From assembly GCF_002157505.1 (NCBI RefSeq), contig NZ_NFSC01000024.1:62001-126000 (forward strand): a stretch of DNA of 64,000 bases. The letters are read 5' to 3'. Source of the DNA: Arthrobacter agilis (GTDB lineage Bacteria > Actinomycetota > Actinomycetes > Actinomycetales > Micrococcaceae). Positions 1-8,370 of the stretch are shown piece by piece. A program made the position numbers and the translations under genes. A model generated the notes under the pieces. It saw only the letters and a list, made by a program, of their open reading frames with translations. It did not search any database and was not told the origin of the DNA. Numbering within the stretch: the stretch's first letter is position 1; each line of letters opens with the position of its first letter.

Positions 1-681
1 ATCATCCCGAGCACCAGCCTCACCGACCTGCTCTACGACACCCAGAACGGCGGGCTCACGAGTTCCAGTACCGGCACAGGTGCTGCCCCGGATGCCACCA
101 CGGGCGCCAGCACGGACGTTGAGCGTTACTCGCAGGCCAGTATCTGGTTCGACCCGAACGCCACCGACGAGGAAACCACCGCCCTCAAGGACGACCTTTC
201 AGCTGCCGGGTACACCGGCTCCACCGTCGCCGACCAGCTGGGCACCTTCACCACGATCATCAACGCGATCGTCCTGATCCTGAATGCCTTTGCCGTCATC
301 GCCCTGCTCGCAGCGAGCTTCGGAATCGTCAACACCCTCCTGATGTCCGTCCAGGAACGCACCCGCGAAATCGGACTCATGAAAGCCATGGGCATGGGCA
401 GCGGCAAGGTCTTCACCCTCTTCAGCCTCGAAGCGGCCTTCATCGGTTTCCTTGGTAGCGCTATCGGGGCCGGCATCGCCATCATCACCGGGACCCTGAT
501 CAGCTCAGCCCTGACCACCACGTTCCTCGCGGACCTGCCCGGCCTGAACCTCATCGCGTTCGATCCCGCATCGATCGCGATCATCATCCTCGCCGTCATG
601 GCCATCGCGTTCCTCGCCGGAACCCTCCCCGCAGCACGCGCAGCCAAAGCCGACCCCGTCGAATCCCTCCGCTACGAATAA
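1..681 (+). CDS. ABC transporter permease, FtsX/MacB type (3' part only)
   Basis: This is the C-terminal part of an FtsX-like permease whose start lies before the window. The visible 226 residues read an extracellular loop rich in Thr/Ser/Gly, then a membrane helix with the hallmark stretch NTLLMSVQERTREIGLMKAM, then two more helices, and end in AAKADPVESLRYE. That ending is typical of MacB-type permeases that work with a separate ATPase in export or lipoprotein release. The partner ATPase is not visible and probably lies upstream. The substrate cannot be told from this fragment. The family call is firm. Confidence 0.88.
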   Translation: MIPSTSLTDLLYDTQNGGLTSSSTGTGAAPDATTGASTDVERYSQASIWFDPNATDEETTALKDDLSAAGYTGSTVADQLGTFTTIINAIVLILNAFAVIALLAASFGIVNTLLMSVQERTREIGLMKAMGMGSGKVFTLFSLEAAFIGFLGSAIGAGIAIITGTLISSALTTTFLADLPGLNLIAFDPASIAIIILAVMAIAFLAGTLPAARAAKADPVESLRYE

Positions 682-734
682 CCACCGAACACCCTCCACC
701 CGTCAGCCGCTAACCAATCCTGAGAAGGAAACCC

Positions 735-1778
735 ATGCCCGAGTCCACCCGTCCGCTCCGTAAGCTCGGCTTCCTCACGATCGGCTTGTTTGACCCGAAG
801 GACCCGGCCGCCGGCCATGAATCGACCCTGCAGATCATCGAGCTCGGTGAACAGCTCGGATTCGACAGCGCCTGGCTGCGCCACCGTCACCTCCAGTACG
901 GGATTTCCTCCCCGATCGCGGTCATGGCCGCCGCGAGCCAGCGCACCTCCCGCATCCACCTCGGCACCGCCGTGACCCCGCTGGGCTGGGAGAACCCCCT
1001 GCGCCTGGCCGAGGACCTCGCCACCGTCGACCTGCTCGCCGGCGGACGGATCAACTCCGGCGTGAGCGTGGGTGAACCGATGCAGTACGACACCCTCAAG
1101 CACGAGCTCTATCCGGACACAGCGGACCTCGAGGACTTCAGCTACACCCGGGTGGAACGCTTCGCACGCCTCGTCGCGGGGGAACCTGTCCGGGACTTCT
1201 CCGGCAAGCAAGGCGTCGTCGAGGAATTCTCCGACCGCGTCGAACCGCACTCCCCGGGCCTACGACAACGCCTCTGGTACGGGGCCGGTAGCACCCGATC
1301 AGCGCTCTGGGCCGGAACGAACGGCTTCAACCTGCTCTCCAGCAGCGTCATCTTCCCCGACGAGGGCCAGGAACCGGACTTCGCCCGCATCCAGCAAGCC
1401 CAGATCCGCACCTACCGTGATGCCGCCGCGGACTCACTTCACGCGCACGGACCGGCCCGGGTCTCCCAGGGTTTGGTCGTCATCCCCACCGACTCCGCAA
1501 CACCGGCGCAGCGCCAGAAGTACCAGCAGTACGTCGAAGAACGCCGGCCCCGCATCCAGACACCGCAGGGACCCAGGGGCATGCTGTTCGCCCCCGACCT
1601 CATCGGCACCAGCGACGAGATCGCCGAGCAACTCCACGCACACGCAGGATTCCAGGAAGTCGACGAAGTCGCGTTCGCCCTGCCCTTCAGCTTCGACCAC
1701 GAAGACTACGTCCAGATCCTCACCGACATCGCTACGAAGCTCGGCCCCGCCCTCGGCTGGAACCCCGCAATAAATTAG
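735..1778 (+). CDS. LLM-class flavin-dependent oxidoreductase
   Basis: A 347-residue luciferase-like monooxygenase. The N-terminal strand KLGFLTIGLFD, the segment LGEQLGFDSAWLRHRH, and LGTAVTPLGWENPLRLAEDLATVDLLAGGRINSGV (given here as two family blocks around residues 75-115) are the usual F420/FMN TIM-barrel signature. Such enzymes use reduced flavin or F420 to oxidise small organic molecules, but the substrate is unknown. The ATG follows AGAAGGAAACCC, a good ribosome-binding site, 53 bp after the permease gene. Co-transcription with the permease is possible. No flavin reductase is adjacent. Confidence 0.85.
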   Translation: MPESTRPLRKLGFLTIGLFDPKDPAAGHESTLQIIELGEQLGFDSAWLRHRHLQYGISSPIAVMAAASQRTSRIHLGTAVTPLGWENPLRLAEDLATVDLLAGGRINSGVSVGEPMQYDTLKHELYPDTADLEDFSYTRVERFARLVAGEPVRDFSGKQGVVEEFSDRVEPHSPGLRQRLWYGAGSTRSALWAGTNGFNLLSSSVIFPDEGQEPDFARIQQAQIRTYRDAAADSLHAHGPARVSQGLVVIPTDSATPAQRQKYQQYVEERRPRIQTPQGPRGMLFAPDLIGTSDEIAEQLHAHAGFQEVDEVAFALPFSFDHEDYVQILTDIATKLGPALGWNPAIN

Positions 1779-1973
1779 CGCGACCCGCAACACCACCCAG
1801 CAAACTAGTCCATCTACTGCGCGCATGAGGATCCGCTGCAAGATCACGCGCTGTAGCGACGAGGACCTCCGCCACTCAACTGTCGAAAATGTCGCCAGTC
1901 TCGAGAAGCTCATACACGTGGTCCTGTCGCACCAGCGCGGGTTGGTGGTTATCTGTGGGCACATACTGGACGG

Positions 1974-2759
1974 ATGGTAGCCAGCGGTGCAGGACCAACG
2001 GGGAACGATGATGGCCATGACCCGGGGGAGCACCCCGAGACGGGGAAAGAGAGCAACGACCAGGAGTTGGAGGGCCTGGCCGAGCAGATGAGCGAGTTGG
2101 CCAGGTCCCTGCAGGCAAAGGATGATCCGCAGGAAGTGCTGGCTCATCTGGTGCGTGCCGCGATCGAATTGGTCCCGGGAGCGGACGAAGGCTCGATCAG
2201 CGTTGTCGAGGGTCGGCGCGATGTGCAGTCACAGGCTCCCTCGAGTGACCTGCCAGAGCAGGTCGATGCACTCCAGTCGGAGTTCAATCAGGGGCCCTGC
2301 CTGGATGCGGTGTACGAGCATGGGACGGTTTCGGTCCCGGACATGGTCTCTGAGCAGCGGTGGCCTGACTTCAGCCGGAAAGCCGCCGAACTCGGCGCGG
2401 CGAGCATGCTGTCCTTCCAGCTCTACGTCGAAGGCGACAACCTGGGAGCCCTGAACCTGTACGGGCGGAAACCCGACGCGTTCACGGAAGAATCCGAACA
2501 GGTCGGCCTGCTCATTGCCTCCCACGCGGCGATTGCTTTCGCGGACGCCCAAAAGCTCGGGCAGATGCGCGACGCCATACGCTCCCGCGACGTCATCGGC
2601 CAGGCGAAAGGCATTTTGATGGAGCGGTACGGCATCACTGCTCAGAACGCGTTCATCATGCTCACCCAGGCCAGCTCCCATACCAACACCAAGCTCCTCG
2701 ACGTCGCCGAGCATCTTGCTACCACCGGAGCGATACCGTCCCGGCGTCACCGCACATAA
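1974..2759 (+). CDS. GAF and ANTAR domain regulator
   Basis: 261 residues. The middle (about 50-185) is a GAF sensor domain with the actinobacterial features FNQGPCLDAVYEHGTV and PDFSRKAAELGAASMLSFQL. The C-terminus (about 190-250) is an ANTAR RNA-binding domain with IRSRDVIGQAKGILMERYGI. ANTAR proteins bind paired hairpins in mRNA and prevent termination. The start is uncertain. The first ATG of the frame is used here, but the first 38 residues are charged and low-complexity, and an ATG at 2089 would begin at MSELARSL. The target RNA is unknown, and nothing downstream shows an obvious ANTAR double hairpin. Confidence 0.85.
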   Translation: MVASGAGPTGNDDGHDPGEHPETGKESNDQELEGLAEQMSELARSLQAKDDPQEVLAHLVRAAIELVPGADEGSISVVEGRRDVQSQAPSSDLPEQVDALQSEFNQGPCLDAVYEHGTVSVPDMVSEQRWPDFSRKAAELGAASMLSFQLYVEGDNLGALNLYGRKPDAFTEESEQVGLLIASHAAIAFADAQKLGQMRDAIRSRDVIGQAKGILMERYGITAQNAFIMLTQASSHTNTKLLDVAEHLATTGAIPSRRHRT

Positions 2760-2776
2760 CCAGCCGCCGCCGGCGG

Positions 2777-2806
2777 TGTCTCGAAAACCTAAAGGTTTTT
2801 AGGACA
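2777..2806. repeat. 30-bp palindrome, possible serine-recombinase site
   Basis: The two 14-bp halves (TGTCTCGAAAACCT and, on the other strand, TGTCCTAAAAACCT) match at 11 of 14 positions around a central AA at 2791-2792. The outer TGTCTCG resembles the arm of the palindrome at 4852-4877 upstream of the recombinase gene. The inner part followed by TTTTT could also act as a terminator for the GAF-ANTAR gene. Both readings are possible. Confidence 0.45.
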
Positions 2807-3130
2807 ACTCAAGCAGGCCCGCGTCGAGCAACCAGTCCCCCGAGATTTCGACCCCCCTTATGCCTCGGAAACTCGTCTCGCAGTGTTTTGTCCCAGAACT
2901 GCTGGCGTTCGGGGTTTATGAGTCAGCGTGGCGGGATGAGGTACCTCCGGCACGCCAGGGTCAGCGCGTTGATTCAGGACGCGCAAGTGCAGATCGACGC
3001 ATGAGCCGCAGCAAGCGTACGAAATAGTGACGTGTTGAAGACAGGCATAAAACGCTTGCCTCACATTGATGAAGAAAGTCTGTCTATTTATTAAACAGGC
3101 ATCGTGCCACTTCGATACCTAAAGGAGACG
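2807..3130. other. Intergenic stretch, no gene seen
   Basis: About 320 bp between the palindrome at 2777 and the terminator at 3131. No reading frame with a plausible start, ribosome-binding site or recognisable product was found on either strand. It is AT-richer towards 3060-3110, which would suit an insertion or recombination joint. Confidence 0.5.
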
Positions 3131-3166
3131 CAAAGAGCCCCTCACCACAAGGCGAGGGGCTCTTTG
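3131..3166 (-). terminator. Rho-independent terminator of the SIR2 operon
   Basis: A perfect 13-bp stem (CAAAGAGCCCCTC at 3131-3143 with its complement at 3154-3166) and a 10-nt loop, 11 bp after the stop of the minus-strand 59-residue gene. It closes the two-gene SIR2 transcription unit. The tail is only moderately T-rich on the minus strand. Confidence 0.75.
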
Positions 3167-3176
3167 CGGTTGAGTT

Positions 3177-3356
3177 CTAGCGCTTCTTCGCAGCTGTACC
3201 CGCACTCTTACTTTCGCTCATCGTCGTTCGCGCTGCTGCTGTTGCAGTGCTCTTCGTGACATACCGTCCCGTAACGGCACTGCGCTGAACAGCCCCGACC
3301 CGATAGATTCCCTTGCCAAGGCTCTGGTACGAGCTTGAGCTGGATGACTCTGCCAT
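3177..3356 (-). CDS. Small 59-residue protein paired with SIR2 gene
   Basis: An ATG at 3356 preceded by GGAGGGACGACATC opens a 59-residue frame, 41 bp downstream of the SIR2 gene on the same strand and directly before the terminator. The protein begins MAESSSSSSYQSLGKGIYRV, carries RSAVTGRYVTKSTATAAA in the middle and ends AAKKR. The GRYVT..TA core resembles a short motif I recall recurring in small actinobacterial proteins, often beside other genes, but I know no assigned function. It is basic and Ser/Ala/Thr-rich, with no membrane segment. It may be a regulator, inhibitor or cofactor of the SIR2 protein (inference). Confidence 0.65.
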   Translation of the reverse strand: MAESSSSSSYQSLGKGIYRVGAVQRSAVTGRYVTKSTATAAARTTMSESKSAGTAAKKR

Positions 3357-3397
3357 GATGTCGTCCCTCCGACTAGCTTCTGTTAAATTCTACGCCC

Positions 3398-4789
3398 TCA
3401 GGCGCCGAAGGCTACAGCAGCCAGCCGTAAGCCCCACTCATCAGCAATGTCTAGTAGAGGATCTGTCCACATCATCGTCGTAGGCTCGTAGTCAGAAGCC
3501 TGACCGGGTAGGCCAACAGTGAGAACAGCTGCGGAGTGGCGTGGAAATTTCGGATGAGGCACCGAGACCGGCGCAGCCAGCACCGATCTCCACCGACGAG
3601 TAGTCCCCTCAGCTAGGTTCTTAAACAGCACCTCGTCAACGCCGAGAGCTTTTCCTGCTATCCACTCGCTGTCATGCCCTGTACTTACTATGCGTAGTGA
3701 CGCAAAATCTCTATAGATCCGGTCCTGAGCTGCCCACCGTCCGATCCCGCCATCGCCGTTTGCCAACCACAACGTAAGGTTCAGTCGATCCACGTCCAAT
3801 GCGTCTCGTAGCGTGCTGGCATCCTGCTCCAGCTGGTCGACATACAGCGTCTGCAACTCATCAAACCTCGCTGCATGGGCACGCCACAGGATTCGGGACC
3901 TCTCCTGCGGAGCTTGGTACGAGGCCAGGGTGACGTGACGGAGTTCCCGGATAATTTGTGCCGCGTCGGAATGATCTTCTAACAGAACGGGCTCGAGCCC
4001 CACAGCACGCCACTGGTCGCCTAGTGCTGATTGAAGCTCTGCATACTCACGCTTCGAGATCGAAAAACTCTCACGAGTAAGAAGCACCATTGCGTTGTGC
4101 TTGTTTGGTTTGTTCCGCAAGGCTGCATGCAGCCACTGCCGAACGTCCGGGTCACGGTACGAGGTGCCTGCGATGATCAGAACGCCCTTCGCCAGCGCCT
4201 CCTGCAAGTACTCGAGCTGCCATGACTCTTCATCTGCGATCAGATCACTGAAGTCGCTCAGCGTCAGGACGACTGATTCTGTTCGATGAGGAGTTATCAC
4301 TCCATGGAGGTGGTGTACCCCGAAGTGCGTCCCGTTTGGTGCTGGCTGGGTGAGCGAGTAGGCCTCTTCGCCTGTTTCGTCTTGTATCACCTGTTCGAGG
4401 AGAGTATCGAAGTTCAAAGTCGCCAGACTCGAATCGTCAGCATCTGTAGTGAGAAAATGCCCAACGGCCGCCAGATGAAGGGGGGACGGCGCTAGGTCGG
4501 AAGTGCCCTCATAGAGTGCAAAACGAAGCTTCTTGTCCCACTTTTCGCCAAACGCGACACGCGCTGCCTCTACAACAATGAGAGGATCTTGTCGGTTTAG
4601 CAGGATGCGCGCCGTCTCGGCCGAAGGTACCGATCCGCTCTGTAGAAGAAGCCTAATTGCGAAGTCGTCCCAACCGGGCAGCCCCGATGTTACCGATGCG
4701 CCAGCACCTAAAAGGAAGGTTGTGTAAGTCTCAAGCCCTGACTCGCGGAACAACTCCATGGTTTCAGCAGTAAGGTCCGCAGCACTCAT
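3398..4789 (-). CDS. SIR2-domain protein, putative anti-phage NADase
   Basis: 463 residues. The N-terminal half is a SIR2 Rossmann domain. It has FLLGAGASVTSGLPGW (about 26-41) for NAD binding, ATLNFD (123-128) with the catalytic Asn/Asp, HHLHGVI (159-165) with the active-site His, and AGTSYRDPDV (207-216). SIR2 domains of this type in known defence systems destroy NAD+ on phage sensing and stop cell growth. The C-terminal half (about 290-463) is not a known helicase. Its WIAGKALGVDEVLF and W.SVLAAPV stretches faintly resemble a GAF-type sensor fold (inference). ATG at 4789 is chosen over an adjacent TTG. The gene is followed by a 59-residue gene and a terminator. Confidence 0.82.
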   Translation of the reverse strand: MSAADLTAETMELFRESGLETYTTFLLGAGASVTSGLPGWDDFAIRLLLQSGSVPSAETARILLNRQDPLIVVEAARVAFGEKWDKKLRFALYEGTSDLAPSPLHLAAVGHFLTTDADDSSLATLNFDTLLEQVIQDETGEEAYSLTQPAPNGTHFGVHHLHGVITPHRTESVVLTLSDFSDLIADEESWQLEYLQEALAKGVLIIAGTSYRDPDVRQWLHAALRNKPNKHNAMVLLTRESFSISKREYAELQSALGDQWRAVGLEPVLLEDHSDAAQIIRELRHVTLASYQAPQERSRILWRAHAARFDELQTLYVDQLEQDASTLRDALDVDRLNLTLWLANGDGGIGRWAAQDRIYRDFASLRIVSTGHDSEWIAGKALGVDEVLFKNLAEGTTRRWRSVLAAPVSVPHPKFPRHSAAVLTVGLPGQASDYEPTTMMWTDPLLDIADEWGLRLAAVAFGA

Positions 4790-4851
4790 CAACCGATCGT
4801 CTCATAACTGCAATGCAAGGCAGACTACTGTAGTACGTCGCTCGTCCTGCC

Positions 4852-4877
4852 GTCTCGCAACTCTTGAGTTGCAAGAC
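4852..4877. repeat. 26-bp palindrome, likely crossover site of the adjacent recombinase
   Basis: GTCTCGCAACTC and its near-perfect complement GAGTTGCAAGAC (one mismatch) flank a central TT at 4864-4865. This is the layout of a serine-recombinase crossover site. A lone half-site GTTGCGAGAC recurs at 4978-4987, between the palindrome and the recombinase start, where accessory sites of a res region usually lie. Confidence 0.6.
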
Positions 4878-5019
4878 ATGTGGTCGAGACACTACCGCTC
4901 CCCCGCCATCACTGCTCCTTCTATGTCTTGCTACCCTGTCTTCTAAGCGGGTGCGCCTATTCACGACTGATGTGTCGGTTGCGAGACAGTTTTCGAGTTC
5001 ATTAAGGAATCGGAGCGGC

Positions 5020-5631
5020 ATGGACAAGTTGATTGGGTATGCGCGGGTGTCGACTCGTGCCCAGGACTCCGATCGGCAGGTCGCTGACTTGTTGGCGGCC
5101 GGGGTCCGGCGCGATGACCTCTATGTCGATCACGGGGTCAGTGGTGCTCACGCTCGTCGCCCACAGTTCGACAAGGCACTCACTGCCCTCGAGCAGGGTG
5201 ACACTCTGATCGTCACCACGCTGGATCGGCTCGGTCGCTCGACGTCGAACATGCTCACCCTCGCGGACGAGCTCCGGGCCCGGAAGGTGAATCTGCGGGT
5301 CCTGAACCTCGGTGGCGGAAACGTGGACACCGGAACGCCGATGGGGTCTATGGTCTTTACCGTCATGGCAGCGCTAGCCCAGATGGAACTTGAGATCAAA
5401 CGCGAACGCGTCAACGACTCCAATACCAAACGCCGCGATGCCGGCATGGACCTTGGCGGGCGACGGCCAATCTTCAGCGACAGCCAGATCGCCAACGCCC
5501 GTAGGCTCATCGAACAAGGCCAACCCGCATCCCACGTCGCACGGGACCTCGGCATGTCCCGCGCCACCCTGTACCGGCGGATCGCCAACCTGGATGCACG
5601 ACAGTGGGTTACGACCCATCAATCCGGTTGA
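5020..5631 (+). CDS. Serine recombinase, resolvase/invertase family
   Basis: 203 residues, the usual length of a small serine recombinase. The catalytic domain starts LIGYARVST (Ser11 nucleophile) and has DRLGRS, the conserved Arg pair around residues 68-72. The long E helix runs through AALAQMELEIKRERV. The C-terminal helix-turn-helix includes ASHVARDLGMSRATLYRRI. The ATG at 5020 is chosen because it opens exactly at the family start, and the preceding frame is non-conserved. A palindromic site lies 143 bp upstream. It may resolve plasmid multimers or move the neighbouring SIR2 cassette. Confidence 0.92.
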   Translation: MDKLIGYARVSTRAQDSDRQVADLLAAGVRRDDLYVDHGVSGAHARRPQFDKALTALEQGDTLIVTTLDRLGRSTSNMLTLADELRARKVNLRVLNLGGGNVDTGTPMGSMVFTVMAALAQMELEIKRERVNDSNTKRRDAGMDLGGRRPIFSDSQIANARRLIEQGQPASHVARDLGMSRATLYRRIANLDARQWVTTHQSG

Positions 5632-5694
5632 ACTGAACGGCTCGTTCGTCGACGTAGCCTGAATATTCCAGCCCGTCCTGACGAGGAAGTCCTC

Positions 5695-6663
5695 ATGCGC
5701 CGCACTACCGCTCTCACCACGCTTGCCCTAGTCATCACCCTGTCGCTCATGGGATGTTCCTCAGGCTCGGCAGAGGACACCGCGCAGACCACGGGGGAAA
5801 CATCCCCGACGTCTGCCGCAGCAGAAAACACCCCAGCGACCTATGAGCTCGGCCAGACATTCACGGCGACAACTTCCTACGGAGCAGTGCTCACCGTTGA
5901 ACTCCCCGCGGCGGGACCACCCGAGGTCGAGCAGCTACGGACCGACCTGAAGATCAGCCCGGTTAGGTACGCAAAGGTCGGCATAGACAACAGGAAGGGC
6001 ACAGAAGACGTGTCCGTCGACCTCATTACCGTCTACGACGAGAATGGAACGTCCTACGAGTTCCAGGACCTTTCCGTGCACCACATAGCTGACTGGGGTC
6101 CGAACTACACTGATGCCCTCGGCGGCGTCGAAGGCAAGTACGGGTACACCCTGGCTGATGGCACGGTCATTGAGGAAGACCTCGGTGACGACCTCAGCAG
6201 GAAGTCCACCGACCTTCATAACCGATTCCTCCATGGCACAGGCGCCTCAAAGCTCGAAGTCTCCACCGGATGGCTTGCTTCGACTACAACCGAACTGCCT
6301 GAGCGGATCACCGGCATCACCATTCGGCCCTATTGGCTGAGCGAGGAAGTATCCATGGCACCAGGCGGAACGATGCCGTCGGTCAAGGCCTCCCCGGCCC
6401 CCACCGCCACCCCAACGACCCCGCCTACCCAGCCAACAATTCCCCCCAGCAAATTAGCCCCAACAGAGGACGCTCCTTCTGACACAAGTGCCGCTCAGAA
6501 GTTCACCTACGAGGAAGCACTGGCCGCTCTCAACAACGGCATGCCGTACTACGAAGCCTTCTGCCTTCGTTACGAGCCCACCACTGATGGAGGCAGGTCC
6601 CAGTGCGAAGGCATCGAAGCCGGCACTGTCGACCCCGTCACTGGTGAGTACCTCGGAGGGTAA
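5695..6663 (+). CDS. Predicted lipoprotein, unknown function
   Basis: 322 residues. The signal peptide has an Arg pair near the N-terminus, a hydrophobic core and the lipobox LMGC (Cys21), so it should be anchored outside the membrane. The mature part begins with a Ser/Thr-rich linker, then a beta-rich domain (about 45-215) resembling DUF4352-type immunoprotective folds in outline only, a Pro/Thr-rich linker (about 230-265) and a C-terminal region with three Cys. A second lipoprotein lies downstream in the same orientation. No function can be assigned. Confidence 0.7.
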   Translation: MRRTTALTTLALVITLSLMGCSSGSAEDTAQTTGETSPTSAAAENTPATYELGQTFTATTSYGAVLTVELPAAGPPEVEQLRTDLKISPVRYAKVGIDNRKGTEDVSVDLITVYDENGTSYEFQDLSVHHIADWGPNYTDALGGVEGKYGYTLADGTVIEEDLGDDLSRKSTDLHNRFLHGTGASKLEVSTGWLASTTTELPERITGITIRPYWLSEEVSMAPGGTMPSVKASPAPTATPTTPPTQPTIPPSKLAPTEDAPSDTSAAQKFTYEEALAALNNGMPYYEAFCLRYEPTTDGGRSQCEGIEAGTVDPVTGEYLGG

Positions 6664-6834
6664 GCCCAACGTCAGGCACCATTACCGATATCCTCGCAAT
6701 AACAACAGGTGATGGGGCGCCTGTTTCTCTCTGATGGGAGCTGCGACGCCTCCTGAACTTTTGTTAACACCCTGCCTCCGACCGCGCCCTAGCCAGCGGC
6801 AGGACGCACCGCACCCATTCCCTTTAGGACGACT

Positions 6835-7482
6835 GTGAAGAACGCGCTTTTCCCCACCCTTACCGTTGCAGCGTTGCTGCTCACGGGATGCAGCTCGGCA
6901 GAGACCGCGGCATCCTCTGAAGATGCGACACCGGCACCTACTGTGTCTGTTGCACCAGCCTCCCCCAGCGCGGAACCTGAGGACAGCGCAACTGCCGCCC
7001 CAACACCAGAGAGAAACGAACGCGGGGACATCATTAAAACAATTGGTGAAAACGGCGGATGGAAAGCCGTCGAGGGTGGACCCAACACGATCAACTTCAA
7101 GGTCACCTCCATCGCTCCGGCAGTCTGCGACAACCCGTATCCAGGGGAAGCCAACGGCATTCCCATGGCGGTCACCCTCGAGATCGAGACCACCGCAGAC
7201 TTCGAAGGACCAATCAGCGTCAATGGCGTTCCCGGTCAAATCAGCTTCAGCCCCTACTACTGGAAGGGCTACGCAGACAACGGGACGCGAATGAACACCG
7301 TTGACTCCAACATCAACAAGACCTGCCTGGCCAACGAAGCATTACTGCTTCCGGACTACGTCGGCAAAGGAGAGAAGCTGAACGGGCAGGTCATCCTCGA
7401 CGTCACCACCCCAACCGGAACCATTTCCTACTCCCCCGACGGTGGAAGTGGTTGGGTCTGGGAATACCCGTCTGCTGGCTAG
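6835..7482 (+). CDS. Predicted lipoprotein, unknown function
   Basis: 215 residues from a GTG. A short signal peptide ends in the lipobox LLTGC (about residue 19). An Ala/Pro/Ser-rich linker runs to about residue 55, and the rest is a beta-rich domain with two Cys (VCDNPYPGE and KTCLANEA) that could form a disulfide. A Shine-Dalgarno-like TTTAGGACGACT precedes the start. It forms a tandem with the lipoprotein at 5695 but is not an obvious duplicate. The role is unknown. Confidence 0.68.
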   Translation: MKNALFPTLTVAALLLTGCSSAETAASSEDATPAPTVSVAPASPSAEPEDSATAAPTPERNERGDIIKTIGENGGWKAVEGGPNTINFKVTSIAPAVCDNPYPGEANGIPMAVTLEIETTADFEGPISVNGVPGQISFSPYYWKGYADNGTRMNTVDSNINKTCLANEALLLPDYVGKGEKLNGQVILDVTTPTGTISYSPDGGSGWVWEYPSAG

Positions 7483-7557
7483 GAATCAGGTAGTCAACGC
7501 CGGAAGCGACGCCGGCACCACCACCCGTGCATGAGAACGGAAAGGGGTGATCCATAG

Positions 7558-8370
7558 ATGACACTGACGCTCGACTCGATCCTGCGAAGCGCCGGAATCG
7601 ATCCCGAAAAATCCCAAGTCATCCGCCACGCCTACGTGCGCGAGCACGAGGACACTGGCCTCAGGGGCATCCATGCGGACTCCACAGACGACGAGATTCT
7701 GGACTACACGCGCCAGCAATCTGCGAACCCGAGGGTCTTCCCCGTTACTCCGCCACCCCTCTGGGTCGTCTTTGTGCGCGAGGGCGGCGATCGGGCCCGA
7801 TTTTGGTCGGTGGTGGAGAACCACGGCGAAACGTCGAACGACGGACAACTGCGCGTCTTCAACCTAATCGTGTCCGAGCACATGGCTGACCTGCGGAACC
7901 GACTCGTCATCGGATGGAAATCACCGCGCACTTGGCGACTCAACGGACCAACGGCCGCCGGCTACCCGGTCATGGAGATTGCAGATGCGCAGCCGATCCC
8001 CTTTCCCGGATTCGACAGGCTCGTCCTCGATCATGGGCAGCTTCAAGCGGTGGTACGCGAGCATCGCTACGCTTCGTGGCGTACCGCGCTCTCGTCAGTG
8101 GTGGGCGTCTATCTGATCACCGACACCAGCGACGGTCGCCAGTACGTCGGTAAAGCCGACGGAGCGGAGAGCATTCGGCAACGCTGGAGCGCCTACGCAA
8201 CCAATGGCCATGGCGGCAACGTCGAGCTGCGTAATCTCGATCCAGCAACCTTCCGCTTTTCCCTTCTGCGCGTTTTCGACCCCAGCACACCGATGCAGGT
8301 GATCGATGAAACGGAAAGCCACTTCAAGCAGGCCCTGGACACGCGCAAGCACGGGCTAAATCGGAACTGA
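7558..8370 (+). CDS. GIY-YIG nuclease family protein
   Basis: 270 residues. The C-terminal quarter has the GIY-YIG signature: GVYLITD at 183-189, RQYVGKA at 194-200, an Arg and Trp at 207-210 (RQRW) and a Glu-rich DETESHFK at about 250-257 for metal binding. The N-terminal 170 residues are a separate domain with VFVREGGDRARFWSVVENHG, which probably recognises DNA or a partner. GIY-YIG enzymes cut DNA. In this accessory setting it could be a defence or mobile-element nuclease, but it has no clear partner. ATG after GGAAAGGGGTGATCCATAG. Confidence 0.82.
   Translation: MTLTLDSILRSAGIDPEKSQVIRHAYVREHEDTGLRGIHADSTDDEILDYTRQQSANPRVFPVTPPPLWVVFVREGGDRARFWSVVENHGETSNDGQLRVFNLIVSEHMADLRNRLVIGWKSPRTWRLNGPTAAGYPVMEIADAQPIPFPGFDRLVLDHGQLQAVVREHRYASWRTALSSVVGVYLITDTSDGRQYVGKADGAESIRQRWSAYATNGHGGNVELRNLDPATFRFSLLRVFDPSTPMQVIDETESHFKQALDTRKHGLNRN

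Noticed and set aside
2784..2800. The AAAACCT-AA-AGGTTTT element as simply a terminator
   Set aside because: Not fully rejected. The wider 30-bp symmetry and the shared TGTCTCG arm favour a recombination site, but a terminator role for the GAF-ANTAR gene remains possible.
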